Both the position numbers and the translations under genes were made by a program. From positions 7,359,501 to 7,423,500 of the forward strand of contig NZ_CP009241.1 of NCBI RefSeq assembly GCF_000758525.1: a stretch of 64,000 nucleotides of DNA, given 5' to 3'. The notes beneath the pieces were generated by a model. It saw only the letters and a program-made list of their open reading frames with translations. It was not told the origin of the DNA and did no database searches. Position 1 is the first letter of the stretch. Every line of letters starts with the position of its first letter. Shown here piece after piece: positions 61,701-64,000 of the stretch. Source of the DNA: Paenibacillus sp. FSL H7-0357 (GTDB taxonomy: Bacteria > Bacillota > Bacilli > Paenibacillales > Paenibacillaceae).

Positions 61701-63116
61701 CTACATCAGGAACATGGCGACAATCGTCGTCGCCGAGAGGCCCAGCAGCACCGGCTTCAGGTTCCGCCGGGCCAGCTCGAACGGGCTGACGCCGCAGATG
61801 GCGGCTGCCGGGATGAGCGCCCACGGAATCAGTGTGCCGCCGCCGACCCAGATGGCGGCCACCTGTCCAAGGGCGGTCAAGGTCGCCGCGCCGGAATGGA
61901 TCGCGGCGGCAAACATCTGGGCAATCGGGCCGACCAGCGAGATGCCGGAAAAGCCGGAGCCGTCAAGGCCGGTGATCGCGCCGATCACCGTTAATGTTAC
62001 GGCTCCTACCGCGCCATTCAGCGGAACGTGATCTGCAAGGGCGACGCCAAGATCGTTCACGATGCCGTGCGAGCCGCCGGGCAGCGTGTTCCCAAACAGC
62101 TCGGTGAAGGCCGAATCACCGAGATAAAAGAAGGCCGCGATGGGGATGACCGGGCCAAATACTTTAAAACCAAAGACAAATCCCTCGATCAGGTAAGAGG
62201 TGATTTTCTCCAGCCCCTGGTTATGATGGGCCAGCAAAGTGATCGTAATCAGGATCAGCACGGCGGTTCCGCCAACCAGGGCCGTAGCATCTCCACCCTG
62301 CAGGTCAAGGATAAACATCGCGACTACATCGAGCAGGAACAGCAGGGGGATGGCGATAGCCAGCCCTTTTTTCAGACCGGGGCTCATCAATACCGGAGCT
62401 GTATCCTCCGCTCCTGCTGACAACGGACCTGAAGAACCTTTGACCGACACCAGCCCGTCTCTCCAGGTTCCATTTCTCTGATCTCTGCGCATCATCCAGA
62501 ACGCCGTGACCGTAGTGACCAGTCCCATCACTATAACAAGCGGTAGGCTCGCCTCCATAACACTGGACACCGGAAGGCCTGCGGCATCTGCGGTCAGTTT
62601 CGGTGCCCCCTGAATTATATAATCACCGGATAAGGCAATCCCGTGGCCGAACAGATTCATCGCCATCGCTGCGCCAAGCGCAGGCAGACCCACCCGGACA
62701 GCCACCGGGAGCAGTACCGCCCCGACCAGCGCCACCGCAGGTGAAGGCCAGAAGAAGAGCGAGGTAACCATCATAATCAGCCCGATCCCCCAGTAGGCCA
62801 TAGCCGGCGTGCGCAGGAACCGGGTAAGCGGAGCCACCATCGTTTCATTAATGCCTGTAACCATCAGGATCCGGCTCATGGCCACAATAATGGAGATGAT
62901 CATAATTGTGCTCATCAGCTCTTTGGTCGCATAGACAAACGAATTGAAGATTCCTGACACTGAACCGCTGAGCGTACTTGTTGCAAGCAGCCCCAGGGCA
63001 AAAATCCCGGTCACACAAATCATCGTTGTATCGCGCCGCCTGATCAGCAGCGTCATAATAAACACAATAAAGACCAGATACACCCAGTGAACCGCAGATA
63101 ACTGAATGCTCATCAT
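61701..63116 (-). CDS. Large polytopic permease (ion-transporter-superfamily type)
   Basis: The 471-residue protein has about 11-12 membrane helices with Gly-rich re-entrant stretches, such as NLFGHGIALSGDYIIQGAP and ITGLDGSGFSGISLVGPIAQ, placed in the two halves. That is the usual plan of ion-transporter-superfamily carriers of carboxylates or gluconate-like substrates. I do not recognise the exact family or substrate. ATG follows AAAGGGGG; a second ATG directly behind it is possible. Single gene. Confidence 0.75.
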   Translation of the reverse strand: MMSIQLSAVHWVYLVFIVFIMTLLIRRRDTTMICVTGIFALGLLATSTLSGSVSGIFNSFVYATKELMSTIMIISIIVAMSRILMVTGINETMVAPLTRFLRTPAMAYWGIGLIMMVTSLFFWPSPAVALVGAVLLPVAVRVGLPALGAAMAMNLFGHGIALSGDYIIQGAPKLTADAAGLPVSSVMEASLPLVIVMGLVTTVTAFWMMRRDQRNGTWRDGLVSVKGSSGPLSAGAEDTAPVLMSPGLKKGLAIAIPLLFLLDVVAMFILDLQGGDATALVGGTAVLILITITLLAHHNQGLEKITSYLIEGFVFGFKVFGPVIPIAAFFYLGDSAFTELFGNTLPGGSHGIVNDLGVALADHVPLNGAVGAVTLTVIGAITGLDGSGFSGISLVGPIAQMFAAAIHSGAATLTALGQVAAIWVGGGTLIPWALIPAAAICGVSPFELARRNLKPVLLGLSATTIVAMFLM

Positions 63117-63184
63117 CTTTGGCGCCCCCTTTCCTCCTCAAGCAAGATGGTGCTATATGCTATGCGGAGGGTTGGGCTATTGTT

Positions 63185-63880
63185 CTACTGCCTCTTGTCT
63201 GACTTGCTGTTTCTGATCAGCAAACTTAGCTTTAGCAAATCCCTGGAGGACAAAGCTCTGATGGCTGCAGGAAGCGCTGGCTCCCCTGGCTGGGTAACAG
63301 GCTGCTTCCCGCAACCCTCCGGCATGACCAATTCGCTTTCATTCCGCGCTACTGCAGCAATATGTGCCTGCTCCGCTTTTTCCTTCAGCTTATCTGCCTC
63401 GATTCGTCTGCCTTTCTCCACTTCCCCGGGAGAAGCTACTGATGCAGACCAAACCGTATATGTACCATCTTTGTGTATAATCAGACTGTGCCCTGTCACC
63501 GTGACCCCATGCAGCTCTTCCATCTGGGCCAGACTCTTCAAATCTTCATGGATATAGCTATCAATATAACCGTAAACCTTCTTCTTTATGGAAGGGTCCT
63601 TGCTCATTAGATGCAGAATGTTCGGTGCCACCACCACTTCCTGCAGGCTGCCGCTTGTACCTCGCTTGGTAATGTCCTTATCATCTGCCGGGATGGTTTC
63701 GATACTGACTGTAAAGTCGTAAATATCCCTAATCTTCTGCGCCTGTTCCTCAGTCATAGCCGTAACTGAAGCCAAGGTTTCAGAGAAGCCAAGGGAGGGC
63801 GCTGCTGCGGTATCCCTGATCTTGGACTGCGGCGGTCTTTTTATTGAGCTTCGCTGAACTCTGGATATTGAAATGTTCAT
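63185..63880 (-). CDS. Hypothetical protein, no recognised domain
   Basis: From ATG 63880 (GGAAGGAGG) there are 231 residues. The N-terminus is basic and Ser/Arg-rich (MNISISRVQRSSIKRPPQ), the middle is mixed alpha/beta with KDGTYTVWSAS, and the last part is charged and flexible. No signal peptide or membrane helix. It is about 70 nt upstream of the permease gene on the same strand. Upstream of 63880 to the window end I see no further gene. Confidence 0.7.
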   Translation of the reverse strand: MNISISRVQRSSIKRPPQSKIRDTAAAPSLGFSETLASVTAMTEEQAQKIRDIYDFTVSIETIPADDKDITKRGTSGSLQEVVVAPNILHLMSKDPSIKKKVYGYIDSYIHEDLKSLAQMEELHGVTVTGHSLIIHKDGTYTVWSASVASPGEVEKGRRIEADKLKEKAEQAHIAAVARNESELVMPEGCGKQPVTQPGEPALPAAIRALSSRDLLKLSLLIRNSKSDKRQ

Positions 63881-64000
63881 CCAGCATTCCTCCTTCCTGC
63901 ATAAACAATGCACTATACCCTATTTATCGGCGCATAAGAAAGAGTTATTAAACCGTGCAAGCTCCCGGTGAAATCTAAAAGAATAACCAACAGTGCCGTC

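Overview
The window looks like a chromosome segment of a Paenibacillus-type Gram-positive spore former. The signs are a YesM-type sensor kinase, an SLH-domain exported protein, a copper-amine-oxidase-like stalk protein, the CspA/YdjO cold-shock pair, a guanine-type riboswitch on xpt-pbuX, a bacterial nitric oxide synthase, type B L31 and strong AGGAGG ribosome binding sites. I saw no rRNA, tRNA, phage, IS element or CRISPR array. Species assignment is inference.

Layout. 0-8 kb: a truncated sensor kinase, cold-shock genes, a HAD phosphatase, an exported stalk protein, a diguanylate cyclase, L31 type B and an atypical SDR. 8-16.6 kb: a six-gene exopolysaccharide operon equivalent to Bacillus subtilis ydaJKLMN (GH8 lipoprotein, an added WsfD-like membrane protein, YdaL, glycosyltransferase YdaM, BcsB-like YdaN, and a c-di-GMP receptor like YdaK). 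16.7-21.1 kb: a tightly overlapping cassette of a K+ channel, DUF350, a lipoprotein, a glutathionylspermidine-synthase-like ATP-grasp, a Ser-rich exported protein and a small protein. 21.3-32.3 kb: three large hybrid sensor kinases around xpt-pbuX. 32.4-40 kb: SLH protein, HxlR/MFS, aldo-keto reductase, DUF1304, DUF1963, GNAT, and an ECF sigma factor with its partner. 40.6-47.6 kb: a SMI1/KNR4-like protein, AraC-GyrI regulator, methyltransferase-like protein, AEC transporter, HxlR plus SDR, and greA. 47.8-54.4 kb: ATP-grasp plus esterase pair, rlmN, polysaccharide deacetylase, GIY-YIG protein. 54.5-57.6 kb: a NAD-binding gene and a TetR gene separated by a 1-kb spacer full of tandem repeats. 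57.6-64 kb: NOS with a repetitive tail, small proteins, EcsC, a large permease and a hypothetical protein.

How it fits together. Cyclic-di-GMP is one theme. The cyclase at 4.6-6.2 kb has an intact GGEEF active site but no RxxD inhibitory site, whereas the receptor-like protein at 8.0-8.9 kb keeps RxxD and has lost GGDEF, which suits a maker and a reader driving the polysaccharide synthase. Signalling is a second theme: one kinase has Gln instead of His in its first kinase core, and another carries a long heptad-repeat coil and three receiver domains.

The most novel non-coding signals are three intergenic elements (40.2, 55.7 and 57.4 kb) that share the same nested inverted-repeat layout, 176-177 bp with four arms about 50 bp apart. 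In the first two the spacing is identical to the base while the spacer sequence differs. A perfect (GGGTTT)12 array sits directly upstream of the NAD-binding gene, and a 40-bp minisatellite lies nearby.
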